A DNA stretch of 64,000 bases from the NCBI RefSeq assembly GCF_002215215.1, contig NZ_CP018632.1, positions 1,010,001 to 1,074,000 on the forward strand, in the 5' to 3' direction. The position numbers and the translations under genes are program-made. Below, one piece after another: positions 50,374 to 59,800 of this stretch. The notes below the pieces were generated by a model. That model had not been told where the DNA came from. It worked only from the letters and a program-made list of their open reading frames with translations, and ran no database searches. The stretch's first letter is position 1. Each line of letters starts with the position of its first letter. This DNA is from Granulosicoccus antarcticus IMCC3135. Lineage in GTDB: Bacteria; Pseudomonadota; Gammaproteobacteria; Granulosicoccales; Granulosicoccaceae.

Positions 50374-51051
50374 ATGTTCAGAATTGCACCCTCCATCCTG
50401 TCAGCTGATTTTGCCGAGCTGGGGGCCGAGGTCCGTAATGTCATCGCATCCGGTGCCGACTGGATTCACTTCGACGTAATGGACAACCATTACGTGCCCA
50501 ACCTCACCATCGGCCCGGCGGTTGCCGCCGCCATCAAGCCGCATTGCGTGACGCCCACCGGTGAGGCTGTACCGCTGGATGTGCATCTGATGGTTCAACC
50601 CGTTGATGAGCTGGCCATGGCGTTCGCCAAGGCAGGTGCCGATCTGATCACATTTCATCCGGATGCCGAGCGGCATGTGGATCGTACCCTGCAGCTGATT
50701 CGTGATGCTGGCTGCAAGGCCGGCCTGGTGTTCAACCCGGCTATGCCGCTGGACATTCTGGAATGGACCATCGACAAGGTAGACATCATTCTGCTGATGA
50801 GCGTCAATCCGGGATTCGGTGGACAAAGCTTTATTGATCACACACTCAGAAAAATTGAAGCCACACGCAAACTGATTGATGCAACTGGTCGCGATATCCG
50901 CCTGGAAGTGGATGGCGGCATCAAGGTGGATAACATCTCACGCGTGGCATCAGCAGGTGCTGATACCTTTGTAGCAGGTAGTGCGATCTTCAATCAGCCT
51001 GACTACAAATACGTCATCGATGCCATGCGAGGCGAGCTTGAGAAAGTCTGA
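50374..51051 (+). CDS. rpe: Ribulose-phosphate 3-epimerase
   Basis: A 225-residue TIM barrel. The start ATG 50374 has GAGG eight bases upstream and gives the family N-terminus [20 protein letters not shown]. Active-site segments are intact: [20 protein letters not shown] (H and D metal ligands), [32 protein letters not shown] and [14 protein letters not shown]. The enzyme interconverts ribulose-5-phosphate and xylulose-5-phosphate in the pentose phosphate pathway. It is followed by the phosphoglycolate phosphatase gene, a conserved rpe-gph pair in proteobacteria, with almost no gap. Confidence 0.97.
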   Translation: MFRIAPSILSADFAELGAEVRNVIASGADWIHFDVMDNHYVPNLTIGPAVAAAIKPHCVTPTGEAVPLDVHLMVQPVDELAMAFAKAGADLITFHPDAERHVDRTLQLIRDAGCKAGLVFNPAMPLDILEWTIDKVDIILLMSVNPGFGGQSFIDHTLRKIEATRKLIDATGRDIRLEVDGGIKVDNISRVASAGADTFVAGSAIFNQPDYKYVIDAMRGELEKV

Positions 51052-51070
51052 TTCTTCCTCAGCGGGAAGA

Positions 51071-51775
51071 GTGCAGGGGATTGAGCTGATTGCCATCGAT
51101 CTTGATGGCACTTTGGTGGATTCGGTCAAGGACATGCATGAAGCGGTGATTGCCATGCAAGCCGGTTTGTCGCTCGATGCATCCAGTGAGCAGCAGGTGC
51201 GTGGCTGGGTAGGAAACGGCATCGAGCGGCTGGTTCATCGGGCCTTGACGGGGGATATGCTCAAGGAAGCCGAGCCGGTACTCTTCGAGGATGCCTTGTC
51301 GGGTTTCAAGCAGGCCTATGCTGAAACCATAGGCCGCTATTCAACGCTGTATCCGGATGTTCGCGAAGGATTGCTCTGGATGGCGTCACAAGATATTCCG
51401 CTGGTCATGGTGACCAACAAGGCGTCTTTCTTTGCCAATATGCTGATAGAGCAGTTGCAGATCGATCAGTTCTTCGCTCACAAGATCGGGGGTGATGATG
51501 TGGCTGCGGCCAAGCCCGATCCAGAAGCACTGTTGCTGGCAGCCAGCTTATGCAAGGCATCAGCTGTAAATAGTGTACTCATTGGCGATTCGATTCATGA
51601 CTTCAAGGCGGCTCGCGCTGCAGGCTTTCATTCGGTGGGAGTCAGTTATGGCTATAACCATGGTGTGCCGGTCAGAGAGCTGGATCCGTCGTTGGCTCCA
51701 GGTGTAGTTGTGGATTCTTTTAAGGAATTGCCTGAGGTACTTCAGAGTCTGGGAGATGTCTGGACTACTACATAA
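51071..51775 (+). CDS. gph: Phosphoglycolate phosphatase
   Basis: A HAD-superfamily hydrolase of about 234 residues. Motif I is LIAIDLDGTLVDSVKDM (nucleophile and acid-base aspartates), motif II is PLVMVTNKASFFANML, motif III is AAKPDPEALLLAA and motif IV is SVLIGDSIHDFKAARAAGFH. The helical cap between motifs I and II fits Gph. The start is uncertain: GTG 51071 gives the usual length, while ATG 51020 would overlap rpe. It removes phosphate from 2-phosphoglycolate, a by-product of DNA repair and, if present, Rubisco. It is transcribed with rpe. Confidence 0.93.
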   Translation: MQGIELIAIDLDGTLVDSVKDMHEAVIAMQAGLSLDASSEQQVRGWVGNGIERLVHRALTGDMLKEAEPVLFEDALSGFKQAYAETIGRYSTLYPDVREGLLWMASQDIPLVMVTNKASFFANMLIEQLQIDQFFAHKIGGDDVAAAKPDPEALLLAASLCKASAVNSVLIGDSIHDFKAARAAGFHSVGVSYGYNHGVPVRELDPSLAPGVVVDSFKELPEVLQSLGDVWTTT

Positions 51776-51924
51776 TTCGTAGTGGCATCCCGAGTTGGTA
51801 ATTCGACTGGTGACGAGTATTCCAATCTGTCATGATGTCCGGGCGTGTACGAGTCAGGCAACGACCTTTCAACACGCATCTGGCTGTATCAATCAGATCC
51901 GTACCACTGGGAGGAAACCACCGA

Positions 51925-52956
51925 ATGAAACGTACCTTTACCGCTTTGAGTACTACAACTATCGCCTTGTTAGGCGCACTGTCCGGTCACGCCATGGCAG
52001 CAGAGAAGCTGACCTACTATTGTAGTGCGCAAGAAGACTGGTGCCAGTTGATGGCCACAGGATTTGAAGAAGAGACCGGTATCAAGGTCAACATGACTCG
52101 CAAGTCTTCGGGTGAGGTCATGGCCCAGATCAAGGCCGAGTCCAATAACCCTAAGGGTGATATCTGGTGGGGCGGCACCGGTGATCCACACCTGCAGGCT
52201 GCTGAAGAAGGCCTTCTGGAGCCGTACGTATCGCCCATGCGTGGAGAGCTGCATGATTGGGCCATCAAGCAGGCAGAGTCCGCCGGTGATGCCACCATCG
52301 GTATCTATTCTGGTGCTCTGGGATATGGCTATAACGAGGAAGTACTCGAAGCCAACAATTTGCCAGTGCCGGCTTGCTGGAAGGATCTGCTAAAGCCCGA
52401 GTACAAGGGGCACGTGCAGATGGCCAACCCGAATTCATCAGGAACGGCCTACACCACACTGGCCACCATCGTGCAATTGTTTGGTGAAGAAGAAGGCTTC
52501 GAGTTCATGAAAGGCCTGCATAAAAATATCAACCAGTATACAAAATCCGGATCAGCCCCCATCAAGGCGGCAGCCCGTGGCGAGAATACGATTGGTATTG
52601 TCTTCATGCATGATGCGGTTGCCCAGGCAGTCTCAGGCTTTCCTATCAAGGTGGTAGCGCCGTGTGAAGGGACCGGTTATGAGATTGGTGGCATGAGTAT
52701 CATCAAGGGTGCCCGCAACCCGGAGAATGCCCAGAAGTTCTATGACTGGGCATTACAGGCCGATGTGCAAACTCGTGCTCTGGAAGTCAATGCCTTCCAG
52801 GTCATGTCCAACAAGGCGGCCGAGAGCTCGCCGATGGCCCCTGATATGGATAGCCTGACGCTGATCGACTATGACTTTGTGAAATACGGGTCTTCCGATG
52901 AGCGCAAGCGCCTACTGAAGAAATGGGACGACGAGGTCTCCGTCATTCCACAGTAA
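51925..52956 (+). CDS. ABC transporter substrate-binding protein, Fbp/AfuA type
   Basis: A 343-residue periplasmic binding protein. ATG 51925 is preceded by GGGAGG. The signal peptide is MKRTFTALSTTTIALLGALS-GHAMA. The mature protein EKLTYYCSAQEDWCQLMATGFEEETGIKVNMTRKSSGEVMAQIKAESNNPKGDIWWGGTGDPH belongs to the extracellular solute-binding family of ferric-iron, sugar-phosphate (AfuA) and 2-aminoethylphosphonate receptors. The paired tyrosines that bind Fe3+ in FbpA are not obvious near the C-terminus, and two Cys near the N-terminus are unusual. The ligand is therefore open. Permease and ATPase genes follow directly, so it is the first gene of a three-gene importer operon. Confidence 0.9.
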   Translation: MKRTFTALSTTTIALLGALSGHAMAAEKLTYYCSAQEDWCQLMATGFEEETGIKVNMTRKSSGEVMAQIKAESNNPKGDIWWGGTGDPHLQAAEEGLLEPYVSPMRGELHDWAIKQAESAGDATIGIYSGALGYGYNEEVLEANNLPVPACWKDLLKPEYKGHVQMANPNSSGTAYTTLATIVQLFGEEEGFEFMKGLHKNINQYTKSGSAPIKAAARGENTIGIVFMHDAVAQAVSGFPIKVVAPCEGTGYEIGGMSIIKGARNPENAQKFYDWALQADVQTRALEVNAFQVMSNKAAESSPMAPDMDSLTLIDYDFVKYGSSDERKRLLKKWDDEVSVIPQ

Positions 52957-53001
52957 GCGATCTGTTGCAACGATTGATTTTCCCACGCTCATGACTGCGA
53001 T

Positions 53002-55209
53002 ATGCCTATGAACCGGACAATCGCGATCTGGCTGCTGGTCGGGGTGGCAGGCTTTTGCCTGCTACCCTGGTATGTGCTGGATGAGGGTTTGTGGAGTTTT
53101 GAATGGCTGTTCGATGGTTACCCCTTCGATACAGACTATGCGCCGGCTCTGTTTCTGCTGCTTCAGGGTGAGAAGCTCTGGTTAGCGCCGCTGGCGGTGT
53201 TCCTTGTCATGCCCGTCGCGGTCTTGTTTCACGACAAGAACCATTCGCAGTTCAGTCGTATTCTGTGTCTGGCCGGAGGCCTGGGCCTGGGCTATCTGCT
53301 CGTTCAGGGTTTTGCGATAGGTATTCGCGGCTGGAATGCGCAGTGGCTTCTGGCTGTGTTTGGCGAGCTGGATGATCGGCAATTTGGTTTTGGTTACGGC
53401 ACCCTGCTGTTGGGTTGCAGTTTTCTGTTTTACCTGACCACCGGCATTGCGGCCCGTGGTGCCGTTAACGGCGATGTATTTGTGGTGGGGGCTATCGGCT
53501 TCGTCATGGCCATGGTGGGGGTGTTTATTTTCCTGCCGGTCATGTACATGCTGTCCAGCGCACTGCAGGATGGCGATGGACATTATTCATTGCTGGTATT
53601 TTTCAGTAAATTCCTGGACGACAAGATCTGGGGACTGTATTGCCTGAGCTCTTCCAGAAGCTGTGGTGTCGCCTGGAACTCTCTGTCGCTGGCCTTGGTG
53701 GTGGGCGCAACGACAACGCTACTGGGGCTGGTGTTTGCCCTGGTTGCCACGCGCTCCGGTTTCAGACAGGCGCACCTATTGCGGCCACTGACCGTTCTAC
53801 CGATCATCACGCCGCCGTTTGTCATCGGCCTGGCCATCATTCTGCTTTTTGGTTTATCAGGTACGGTTACCCAGTTTGTCGCAGAGCTATTTGGTTTACA
53901 GCCCAGTCGCTGGGTCTATGGCATGCCCGGTGTGCTCATCGCGCAGCTGCTCTCGTTTACGCCCATCGCCTTCCTGGTTCTGATCGGTGTCGTGGAAGGG
54001 ATTTCTCCCTCCATGGAAGAAGCCTCGCAGACGTTGCGAGCCAGTCGCTGGCAAACGTTCATGACCGTGTCACTGCCATTGATGAGACCGGGGCTGGCCA
54101 ATGCCTTCCTGTTGGGGTTTATCGAGAGCATGGCTGACTTTGGCAACCCTCTGGTGCTGGGTGGAAATTTTGATGTGCTCTCCACCGAAATCTTCTTTGC
54201 CATCGTGGGTGCCCAGAATGATCAGGGCAAGGCGGCGGTACTGGCTATCGTGCTATTGATATTCACGCTGACAGCGTTCTACGCACAGCGTCGCTGGTTG
54301 GGCAAGAAGTCCTATACCACCAAGACGGGCAAGGGCGATGGTGGTGTACCTGCCGCGCTGCCCAAGCGGGTGATGTTTCCCTGCTATTTTCTGGTGACGG
54401 TATGGGGCACGTTCACACTGGTGGTGTACGGCATGATTGTCTATGGTGGTTTTGTTGAGTTGTGGGGGCTGGACCATACGCTGACCTTCAAACACTACAT
54501 CACAGCCTTTGAGGTCACGTTAGGCGAGAATGGCATCAACTGGCGTGGCTCTGCCTGGGATTCGTTCTGGACCACGTTGAAGATTGCGGCAACGGCTGCG
54601 CCATTGACCGCAGCGGTCGGCCTGGTGACGGCCTACTTGCTGGTGCGACAGAATTTCAAGGGTAAAAGTGCGTTTGAATTTGGCACCATGCTCAGTTTTG
54701 CCATACCCGGAACGGTCATCGGGGTTGCCTATATTCTGGCGTTCAATGTGCCTCCGCTGGAACTGACTGGTACCGGCGTCATTCTGGTTATCAGCTTCAT
54801 TTTTCGTAATATGCCGGTGGGTGTGCGTGCAGGAATTGCCTCCATGTCCCAGTTGGACAAGAGTCTCGATGAAGCTTCGCTGACACTGGGCGCCAATACC
54901 TGGCGCACCTTCAGAGAAGTGATTCTGCCGCTGATGCGGCCTGCCATTCTGGCGGCTCTGGTCTTCAGTTTCGTGCGCGCCATGACAGCCATCAGTGCCG
55001 TCATCTTTCTGGTTAGTGCCGAGCACAATATGGCAACCAGCTACATCATCGGTCGGGTGGAGAACAACGATTACGGTATTGCGATTGCCTACAGTACGAC
55101 CCTGATTGTCGTTATGCTCATTGTCATTGCACTGATGCAGTTGCTGGTCGGTAAATCGACAACCAGCAGACGTTCTCCGGAACGTATGCCTGCCACCACC
55201 CTTCGATAA
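53002..55209 (+). CDS. ABC transporter permease, FbpB-like fused double permease
   Basis: A 735-residue inner-membrane protein with about 15 hydrophobic helices. It has two binding-protein-dependent transport modules, each with an EAA loop: GVVEGISPSMEEASQTLRASRWQTFMTVSLPLMRPGLANA and AGIASMSQLDKSLDEASLTLGANTWRTFREVILPLMRPAILAA. The first about 200 residues add extra membrane helices (LLLQGEKLWLAPLAVFLVMPVAVLF, FLTTGIA-like) before the first core; this extension is seen in AfuB-like permeases. It forms the channel for the solute delivered by the upstream binding protein and is 45 bp behind it. Confidence 0.93.
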   Translation: MPMNRTIAIWLLVGVAGFCLLPWYVLDEGLWSFEWLFDGYPFDTDYAPALFLLLQGEKLWLAPLAVFLVMPVAVLFHDKNHSQFSRILCLAGGLGLGYLLVQGFAIGIRGWNAQWLLAVFGELDDRQFGFGYGTLLLGCSFLFYLTTGIAARGAVNGDVFVVGAIGFVMAMVGVFIFLPVMYMLSSALQDGDGHYSLLVFFSKFLDDKIWGLYCLSSSRSCGVAWNSLSLALVVGATTTLLGLVFALVATRSGFRQAHLLRPLTVLPIITPPFVIGLAIILLFGLSGTVTQFVAELFGLQPSRWVYGMPGVLIAQLLSFTPIAFLVLIGVVEGISPSMEEASQTLRASRWQTFMTVSLPLMRPGLANAFLLGFIESMADFGNPLVLGGNFDVLSTEIFFAIVGAQNDQGKAAVLAIVLLIFTLTAFYAQRRWLGKKSYTTKTGKGDGGVPAALPKRVMFPCYFLVTVWGTFTLVVYGMIVYGGFVELWGLDHTLTFKHYITAFEVTLGENGINWRGSAWDSFWTTLKIAATAAPLTAAVGLVTAYLLVRQNFKGKSAFEFGTMLSFAIPGTVIGVAYILAFNVPPLELTGTGVILVISFIFRNMPVGVRAGIASMSQLDKSLDEASLTLGANTWRTFREVILPLMRPAILAALVFSFVRAMTAISAVIFLVSAEHNMATSYIIGRVENNDYGIAIAYSTTLIVVMLIVIALMQLLVGKSTTSRRSPERMPATTLR

Positions 55210-55230
55210 CCGCGCTTACAGGTCTATTGC

Positions 55231-56319
55231 ATGCATTCTTCAACCATCAAAAGCAAAGCGGCCTCTGTCGAGTTCAAGCAGGTCAGCAAGGTGTATGGCG
55301 GCAGCGTCAAGGCGGTGGACGATGTCTCTCTCTCAGTGAAGGCCGGTGAGCTGGTCACGCTGTTAGGTCCCTCTGGCTGTGGCAAAACGACAACACTGCG
55401 CATGATCGCAGGTCTGGAGATGGCGACGAGCGGCAGCATTCTGATCGGTGATGCCGATGTGACTCGGTTGCCAGCCACCGATCGGGATGTCTCCATGGTG
55501 TTCCAGTCCTACGCGCTGTTTCCGCATATGACAGTGTTCGAAAACGTCTCCTATGGTTTGCGAGTGTCGCGCATGAAAAAGGCTGAAGTACGCGATCGGG
55601 CCATGGCCGGTCTGGAGCTGGTGGGTCTGGCAGGCTACGGTGAGCGCCTGCCTAGTGAATTGTCAGGTGGCCAGCAGCAGCGGGTAGCGGTTGCCCGGGC
55701 CTTGGTGCTGGAGCCACAGGTTCTGTTGTTCGACGAACCCTTGTCCAATCTGGATGCCAAGCTGCGTCGTCAGGTACGCGAAGAGATCAGGGAGCTGCAG
55801 ACATCTCTGGGGTTGACGGTTGTTTATGTGACTCATGATCAGGAAGAAGCCCTGGCGGTGTCTGATCGCATCATCGTGATGCGCAACGCCAGCATTGCCC
55901 AGACAGGGACGCCTCGTCAATTGTACGAAGAACCTGCTGACAGTTTTGTAGCAGACTTTATCGGTGAGGCCAATCTGGTCGATGTGAACATCGAATCGAT
56001 TGATGCCGCCGACAGTGGTCTGGCGCTTCTGCATCTGGAAGGCGTCGAGTTGCGTTTACCCTCCAGAGGTTTGGCTCCGGGTGCTGCCAGACTTGCAGTA
56101 AGGCCAAATCGTATCGAACTGCTGGAAGGGCAGGTAGCGGATGGACTGGTAGCGCAGGTGGTGAAGTCAACCTACGTGGGCAATCACATGGAATATGTCA
56201 TACGCCTGGCACACGGTGAATGGTTTGCTACCAGCGACGATGTTGATCGAACTCATCCGGTGGGCAGCACCGTGATGATACGCTTTCGTTCTTGCGGTCC
56301 AGTGCTGTTGGCAGCCTGA
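55231..56319 (+). CDS. ABC transporter ATP-binding protein, FbpC/AfuC type
   Basis: A 362-residue ATPase. Walker A is GPSGCGKTT, the Q-loop VFQSYALFPHMTV, the signature LSGGQQQRVAVARAL, Walker B VLLFDEP, the D-loop SNLDAKLRRQ and the H-loop VYVTHDQEEA. The C-terminal about 110 residues form a TOBE domain (LRLPSRGLAPGAARLAVRPNRIELL). It energises the binding-protein/permease system upstream and starts 21 bp after the permease stop. It ends only five bases from the stop of the convergent CDF gene, with no room for a terminator. Confidence 0.95.
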   Translation: MHSSTIKSKAASVEFKQVSKVYGGSVKAVDDVSLSVKAGELVTLLGPSGCGKTTTLRMIAGLEMATSGSILIGDADVTRLPATDRDVSMVFQSYALFPHMTVFENVSYGLRVSRMKKAEVRDRAMAGLELVGLAGYGERLPSELSGGQQQRVAVARALVLEPQVLLFDEPLSNLDAKLRRQVREEIRELQTSLGLTVVYVTHDQEEALAVSDRIIVMRNASIAQTGTPRQLYEEPADSFVADFIGEANLVDVNIESIDAADSGLALLHLEGVELRLPSRGLAPGAARLAVRPNRIELLEGQVADGLVAQVVKSTYVGNHMEYVIRLAHGEWFATSDDVDRTHPVGSTVMIRFRSCGPVLLAA

Positions 56320-56324
56320 CTGCG

Positions 56325-57227
56325 TTAATCAGAAGGTTCAACGTGTATCAGTACATCGGTCAGTGCGGGCAGCTTGGTCACCAGGTCGGTCTTGACCTGA
56401 TGTGCAATGTCATGGCCCTTGCGGACGCTGATATCACCGTTGATGACCAGGTGCAGATCGACGTAGTGGGCAACACCGCATTTTCTGACGAAGCATTTTT
56501 CCGTATCGATGACGCCGCTGTGATTCACCGCAATCTGGCGTATGTCCTGAATCAGATCGTCGTGAAACTGCTCATCCATGAGTTCGCCCAGAGCCGGACG
56601 AAAGATCAGGTAGGCATTGATGACAATGACAGCCGCAGCGACCAGGGCGGCCCAATCATCGGCGTCTTCCCAGCCGTCCCCCATGACCAAGGCGATGGCA
56701 ATACCGATGAAGGCGGCTAGTGAGGTAATGGCATCGCTGCGATGATGCCAGGCATCGGCCTTGAGAGTGGTGCTGCGTGTGGTATCGCCCTGATGAGAAA
56801 CATGGCGGAATGCATATTCCTTGACGGCAATCACCAGGCCCAGAACCAGAAGTGTCCATGCCGCCGGTGGTGAGTGAGGTGTGCGAATGTGCTCGATGCT
56901 TTGAACCGCGATAAGCGATGCAGCGCCTAGCAGTAGGGCAACCACCACGAAAGTCAGCAAGGCTTCAGCGCGACCATGTCCATACGGGTGATTATCGTCG
57001 GCCGGTCGCATGGCAAACTGTAGCCCGAAAAACAGCAGTAGGGAGGAGAAGGCATCAGTCATGGACTCTATGGCATCGGCTATCAGCGCATAGGAATTCC
57101 CGAATACTCCCGCGACGCCCTTGATCAGAGCCAGCGTGAAATTGAGGAACAGGCCCGCTGTGATGGTGCGAAGAGCAATTTTGCGCACCATGGCGCTATT
57201 GTCGGTATCTTGCACGGGAATGTTCAT
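56325..57227 (-). CDS. Cation diffusion facilitator (CDF) exporter
   Basis: About 300 residues from ATG 57227 (TTG 57239 is open). Six membrane helices: IALRTITAGLFLNFTLALIKGVAGVFGNSYALIADAIESMTDAFSSLLLFFGLQ includes the first metal site, and KADAWHHRSDAITSLAAFIGIAIAL is the HxxxD second half. The C-terminal cytoplasmic domain (GVIDTEKCFVRKCGVAHYVDLHLVINGDISVRKGHDIAHQVKTDLVTKLPALTDVLIHVEP) holds conserved histidines. In the second helix pair the usual HxxxD is ALIADAIESMTD rather than H-rich, so metal choice may differ from zinc (Fe or Mn types have DxxxD). It exports divalent metal with proton antiport. Confidence 0.92.
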   Translation of the reverse strand: MNIPVQDTDNSAMVRKIALRTITAGLFLNFTLALIKGVAGVFGNSYALIADAIESMTDAFSSLLLFFGLQFAMRPADDNHPYGHGRAEALLTFVVVALLLGAASLIAVQSIEHIRTPHSPPAAWTLLVLGLVIAVKEYAFRHVSHQGDTTRSTTLKADAWHHRSDAITSLAAFIGIAIALVMGDGWEDADDWAALVAAAVIVINAYLIFRPALGELMDEQFHDDLIQDIRQIAVNHSGVIDTEKCFVRKCGVAHYVDLHLVINGDISVRKGHDIAHQVKTDLVTKLPALTDVLIHVEPSD

Positions 57228-57404
57228 CGTCGAGTTCAAGGGGGCATGGTAAAGGAAGCGGTACCGCCTGTCTCAAACTGCATGTCATACCCGAATAGCT
57301 GCTTTGCCTATACACTAGAGTGCTGTTTGCCGGGCTGATCATGCCGCACGTATTTTGCCTGTTGCATTTTTTGTTCATATGTCTTAATTCTCGGGGCTAG
57401 TGTC

Positions 57405-58802
57405 TTGTCTGTACCTGATCCACTACAAAATCCCGGCGTGGGACTGTTCAACTGGTGGAGTAATGCCGCCCTGCGCGCAGATCTGCGCCGAACCCTGCGG
57501 TTGGGCCTGCCTTTGATCGGTGCGCAACTGCTGCAGATTGGTAACGGCCTGATTGATGCCATTGTTGCCGGTCGCATTGGTCGTGGCGAGCTGGCCGCCG
57601 GCGGTATCGGTGGAAGTCTGTGGTTTGTCGTATCGCTTGCGTGTATCGGTCTCATGGCTGGCTTGTCTCCGACACTTTCGCGCCTTATTGGTGACCGGCG
57701 TCGAGCCTTTGTAGGGGCTGTTTTCCGGCAGGGCCTGTGGCTGGGTCTGGTGACGGGCCTGTTTGCGCTGGTCGTGCTGCTATTGGTTGCCGCGAATGTG
57801 CATCGTTTCCCGTTCGAGCCTGAGCTGCCGCCGTTAATTCGTCAATATCTGGTGGGTGCTAGCTGGAGTCTGCCGTTCTTTGCATTAGTCATGGCAGCTC
57901 GCAATGTCTGCGAGGCCACTAATCTGACGCGCCCTGTACTGCTGGTGACGTTCATGGGGCTGTTGGTCAACGTGGTTGCCAGCATGGGTCTGGGCCTGGG
58001 TTTGTGGGGCTTGCCCGAACTCGGTTTGTTCGGTATTGGTCTGGCTACGACCCTGGTCAACATCAGTATGGCTCTGGCGCTGCTTTTGTTACTGCGTGGC
58101 AAACGTTTCGCCCGCTTTGAATTGTTTGCGCGCTTCGACAAACCGGACTGGTCGCAGATTGGCCCCATGCTGTCGCTGTCCATTCCCATCTTTTTGGGCA
58201 TGTTGTTCGAGGCCGGCCTGTTTGTCGCCACCTCCGTGCAGATGGGCATGATCGGTCTGGTGGAGGCGGGTGCGCATCAGATCGCCATCAGTGCCACAGC
58301 CTTCTGTTTCATGTTGCCGTTGGGCATGTCGTTCGCATTGACCGCTCGTATCGGACGGGTGGCGGGTCTGGGGCGAGTGGCTCCCGTGCAATTGCGTATA
58401 GCCAGCGGTGCGGTGCTGACGATTGGCATGGCGGTAATGACCGCATCGATTCTCATCTTGTTTCGTTATCAGATTGCGAGCGTCTACTCGGCCGATGTCG
58501 AACTGCAGCATTTTGCCGCCAGTCTGCTGATACTGAGCGCTATATTCCAGCTGTCAGACGCCTCGCAGATCATGCTGATCGGGGCGTTGCGCGGGCTGCA
58601 CGATACGCGTGTGCCCATGCTTATCAATGCCTTTTCCTATTGGGTCATCGCCTTCGGATTTGGTGTTTTTTGCGCGCACGTACTGGAGCTGGGAGCCTAT
58701 GGCTTGTGGTACGGCCTGATTACTGGTCTGACAGTAGCCTCTCTATTGCTGGGCCTGCGGCTCAGGAATCGTTTGAAACTACTGGCAGCCAGTGGCAGCT
58801 GA
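57405..58802 (+). CDS. MATE-family efflux protein
   Basis: A 465-residue transporter with 12 membrane helices in two bundles. LRRTLRLGLPLIGAQLLQIGNGLIDAIVAGRIGRGELAAGGIGGSLWFVVSLACIGLMAGLSPTLSRLIG and the second-half equivalent LSIPIFLGMLFEAGLFVATSVQMGMIGLVEAGAHQIAISATAFCFMLPLGMSFALTARIGRVAG are NorM-like. The start is the TTG at 57405; no ATG is open near it. It exports cationic drugs, dyes or metabolites in exchange for Na+ or H+. It diverges from the CDF gene and converges with the broken aldo-keto reductase gene. Confidence 0.93.
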   Translation: MSVPDPLQNPGVGLFNWWSNAALRADLRRTLRLGLPLIGAQLLQIGNGLIDAIVAGRIGRGELAAGGIGGSLWFVVSLACIGLMAGLSPTLSRLIGDRRRAFVGAVFRQGLWLGLVTGLFALVVLLLVAANVHRFPFEPELPPLIRQYLVGASWSLPFFALVMAARNVCEATNLTRPVLLVTFMGLLVNVVASMGLGLGLWGLPELGLFGIGLATTLVNISMALALLLLLRGKRFARFELFARFDKPDWSQIGPMLSLSIPIFLGMLFEAGLFVATSVQMGMIGLVEAGAHQIAISATAFCFMLPLGMSFALTARIGRVAGLGRVAPVQLRIASGAVLTIGMAVMTASILILFRYQIASVYSADVELQHFAASLLILSAIFQLSDASQIMLIGALRGLHDTRVPMLINAFSYWVIAFGFGVFCAHVLELGAYGLWYGLITGLTVASLLLGLRLRNRLKLLAASGS

Positions 58803-58807
58803 GCTTT

Positions 58808-58826
58808 GTCAGCGTAACTAGCTGAC
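58808..58826. terminator. Hairpin between MATE gene and convergent aldo-keto reductase
   Basis: GTCAGC (58808-58813) pairs with GCTGAC (58821-58826) around a 7-base loop, between the two convergent stop codons. No T-run follows; weak bidirectional terminator. Confidence 0.4.
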
Positions 58827-58830
58827 TGGT

Positions 58831-59800
58831 TCAGGGGCGAAAATACTTGATGCACGCTGGTCGCACTTGCTCCCAGCCCTCTTCAAAGGCCTCAACCAGG
58901 TCGGCGGGCAACGATCCTTCCGTTGTTGCCTGCATGTTCTGTTCAAAATGTTGCATCGAACTGGCGCCCAGGATAATACCGTGTTGCAGCCCTGCGGATT
59001 GCTGGGCAAGGGCTCTGTCTAGCGTTGCCAGCTCGGAGTGATGTCGTAGCCAGCGTATGGCAGCGACGGCAGGTTCAATACCTTCCGCGCGGCTGAGCTC
59101 GGTCATGCGGTTGATGACATCAAAGTAGGCCGGCTTCCAATAGCGATTCTGGTATCCGTTAGCACTGGCGAAGCGACCGCTGGTGGGGAGCGAGTCGACG
59201 GTTTGGTACTTGCCGGATAACAGTCCTCCTGCCAGTGGGTTGTAGGCATGAAAAGCGATGCCGTAGTTACTCAGGCAAGGAAACAGCTCGCGTTCAACAT
59301 CGCGGGTCAGTGCGTTGTACATGCCTTGATAAACGGTGGGTTGAATCCATTCCTCTGCGCGGCAGATTTCAACGATTTCGGCCACTTGCCAGGCGGCGTA
59401 GTTACTCAGACCGAAGCGGACGAACTTGCCTTGCCAATGCAGGCTGGCCACCGCTCGCAGGCTGTCCCTGATAGGCACATCCAAGTCGGGTGAGTGCAGG
59501 TAGTAAAGGTCCAGAGAGCTCATGTTGAGGCGTTCCAGTGAGGTGCTCAACTGCTCGTTTATGGATGTCGGACTCAGGCCACCGGGCGCCGATGGGTTGG
59601 CTTTGCTGGCCATCATCGTGCCCGCCAGCTCGCCGCGTTGCTGCAGTTTTCCCAGCAATGTCTCCGTCTGACCCTTGCTTATAGACAAAGGCGGTGTCCA
59701 GTTCCTGATGACCGGCTACCCGAAATGACTTCACCATCTGGCTAGCGGTGTCGATATCAACCTGATCACTGAAGGTCATGGTGCCTAGAATGGTTTTCAT
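58831..59800 (-). pseudogene. Aldo-keto reductase (AKR7/aflatoxin reductase-like) with a one-base frameshift
   Basis: Starts MKTILGTMTFSDQVDIDTASQMVKSFRVAGHQELDTAFVY at 59800. The frame then breaks near 59680, where GTC-TAT-A-AGC-AAG has one extra A. Removing it gives VYSKGQTETLLGKLQQRGELAGTMMASKANPSAPGGLSPTSINEQLSTSLERLNMSSLDLYYLHSPDLD and an intact barrel to the stop at 58831. About 322 residues result, the family length; the catalytic D, Y, K and H are all present. Family members reduce dialdehydes and other reactive aldehydes. A true mutation or a sequencing error are both possible. The start codon directly abuts the predicted left end of the second tnpB element. Confidence 0.83.
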
